A stretch of 64,000 nucleotides of DNA, from positions 7,482,401-7,546,400 of the forward strand of contig OX359198.1 in NCBI GenBank assembly GCA_947172415.1. The letters run 5' to 3'. Made by a program: the position numbers and the translations under genes. Of this stretch, positions 58,601-61,600 are shown in pieces. The notes beneath the pieces were generated by a model, which had not been told where the DNA came from, made no database searches, and saw only the letters and a list, made by a program, of their open reading frames with translations. Each line of letters opens with the position of its first letter. The first letter of the stretch is position 1. The stretch is from Chondrosia reniformis (lineage: Eukaryota > Porifera > Demospongiae > Chondrillida > Chondrillidae).

Positions 58601-61600
58601 ATAGTTGAGTAGCACTCCTTCCATAAGTGTATACCAAACTACACTGTTGTTCAGTGAGGGTTGACCACTTAGTAGAGTTACCATGGTTACATCAAAGGAA
58701 GAAGCATTAACAGTTTCTGAAAAGGAGAGGGTCAATATTTCACTTGTTAAGTTCAAGTTGAAGGATTCCAATCTTGGTCTTGTTATATCTGGAATGTACT
58801 TCCTTTCAGCAAGAGGCATGGCATCATCGGTTTCTATGGTAACAATATAGTTCATATTCATGTCACAGAGGCTGGTGTTTGTTAAACTCAAAAACACACG
58901 AGCATAGCAATCGGCTAATTCGTCCAATCGCTTCAGTTCATTTAAATCCTCCAATGAAAACTCTAAAATCAAGATTGTAGAATCATTACTGAGGACCACA
59001 CCTCCTGTGAGCTGCAGGGTTTGACTCTCCATCGGTACAGGGCAATATAATGGATAACTATTGTTGGTCATGTTATCCTCACTTCCATTATATGAAATGG
59101 AAACAAAATTTTGAAATGATACTTGAGTTGGGTCAAAACAGCTAGCATTGACAGTTTCATCAAAAGTGAATATCAATTGTCCCAGATTCATGTCAAGAGT
59201 ATAATCCTGCAATATTGGAGGGGTGGTGTCAGCTGTATATTGTGTCACCATTAACACAGAGGGCACCAAGTAGTTATTGACCATGTCCCGGAGAGCAGTG
59301 GAGCTAATAGTGACAAAGGTTGTCTGGTTAGAGATGGCCAGCTCTGAGAGACGCTTCACTTCATTCAAGTCATCTGCTGACAAGAGAATTTCCAAAACAG
59401 GAGTAGAACCCTGTACGCTACCAGTGGGTGGAGTCAACATTAATCTGGATGAATTTCCTATAAAGTCATCAGCATGCAGAGATATCTCCATGACAACAAG
59501 GGTAGTGGTCCTGACAGTCTCTGAGAGGTAGAGAGTGAGGTATCCAGTGTCAAGATCTAGGTCAAAGGACTGTACAACAGGTGGTGTCTGGTCTTCCGTG
59601 TACACATCCACAAGGAGAGCCATGCCACTGCTGCAGTTATAGGCCAGGAGTGGTCGGCCATTTTGATCTACAACCGTGTCAGCGGTGAGGGCTAGGTAGG
59701 TGGTCCCTCGAGACAGAGCAATCTCCATTCGCTTCAGTTCATTCAAGTCTACCAAATGTAGTATAATGTCTACAGAAATAGCATAATGAAATGGAGTTCT
59801 CCACAGTGATGCGTTGCCATAGCCACCAGGCTGGTAGCCAGGTGGAGCAAAATCCTCCAAGTCATACTCTACAGCGGAGGTGTTGATGGTGCAGCCAGTG
59901 AGTGTGTAAGGGACACTGCAGTTTGAAGTGTCTGCAAAAGTGATCATGTCACATTCGAGAGCAGACACATTGACAGTCTCTGAGAAGGTAACTGACAGTA
60001 TCCCAGCATCAAGGTCAAAGGAATACTCTTCAACAAAAGGTTGGTTGAAGTCTGCCATGAACCTCTCTGCCTTTAAAGCCTCACCATTGAGTATGGGGTT
60101 GACGGTGTTGTTATTCATGTCCCTGATGAAGGATTCATTGACAGTGACATAGGAGGTACTCAGGCCTACAAACAGTTCATCTATCCTCTTCACTTCATTC
60201 AAGTCGGCAGATGACAGTTCAAGGATTATTACTTGGCCATCCAGCGATGTAGTATAACTGGTGGACAGACCCACCCCTATGCGGGAGCGGCGGCCATCTT
60301 GTAAGACAATCCCAGTTGGCTCTAGACTCCTGGCATTAACTACCTCATCAAATGTCAATCTGAGATTGCCTGCATTCAGGTCAACACTGAAACTATCTAG
60401 GTTTGGTGAAGTGGTGTCTTGTACCAGCATGGAGATGGCCACAGTGCCCTGCTGCACCAGATTGGCCTCCAAGGACATGTCGGCCACTCCTCCACCGAGG
60501 ACAGTCAGGTAGGTGTTCCCTGAGGAGGTGGCTAGTGAGGTCAGCAGTTTGATGTTGTTGAGGTCTGCGTCATTCAGCTGCAGTGTGACAATGTGGTGGT
60601 TGTCACCAAGGGGGTATCCCCCGGTCAGGACCACCCTTGCACCAAATGACATGTTGGCAGACGAGTGGAGAGTAAACAATGAGTACACAAAAGTTGACAC
60701 GTTGACAGTTTCATCAAATGTTACAGTGAGCCAGCCAGTGTTCATGTCAAGTGAAAAGTTAACAAGCTGTGGCATCGTTGAGTCAATTGTGTATGTTGAC
60801 ACAGGCAGGGCTTCCTCGGGAATGACAGGTGAGACAAAATTGTCATTCATGTCAACAATAGTGTAATTGGCTATTGACAAATAAGTGTCATTATAGCCAG
60901 TGGCCAGCTCAGACAGTCTCTTGATTTCATTGCTATCTTCAGAGGACAGATTGACGGTCACAACAGTTGAGTACAGTGTGTCACTATAGGATGACATGGA
61001 CAACCTGTAACTCTGCCCATATTCCAGTGTGTCATTGTACTGCTGCACGACCAATCCAGTGACGTCCAGAGAGGTTGAGTTGACAGTTTCATCAAAAGTG
61101 AGGAAGAGCTGACCAGTGTTCATGTCAAGGTCAAAGGATATCAAAGTGGGCGGAGTTTCATCTGGGATATAGAGTGAGACATAGTGTGCTTCAATTGGAG
61201 ATATTCCTTGTATGTCATTCATGTTCATATCTTGCACACCACTCTGGTTGATCCTGAGGTAGGTGTCAGCATATCCTGTTGCCAGCTCTGGCAGGTGCTT
61301 AATGGCATTCAGGTCCTCCACTGTCAATTGAAGTGTCAGACTTGTAGAGTCACCACTCAGCACATCACCACCTGTCAGTGTATAGCTCACAACAGGAGCA
61401 AAGGATGCTTCTGTTACTATGACAACCCCACCTCCAATCTCCCTGGTAACGTGTGGCTCTAGAGCGTTCTGCAATGTAATGCTAGATGGGTCCAGTGAAG
61501 AGTGAGCGACTGTCTCATCAAAGCTGAGGTGAAGGAGACCCATGTTCATGTCCAGCTGGAAGCTCCTTAGCAACGGAGGGGTGGAGTCAGGAGTTAGGGT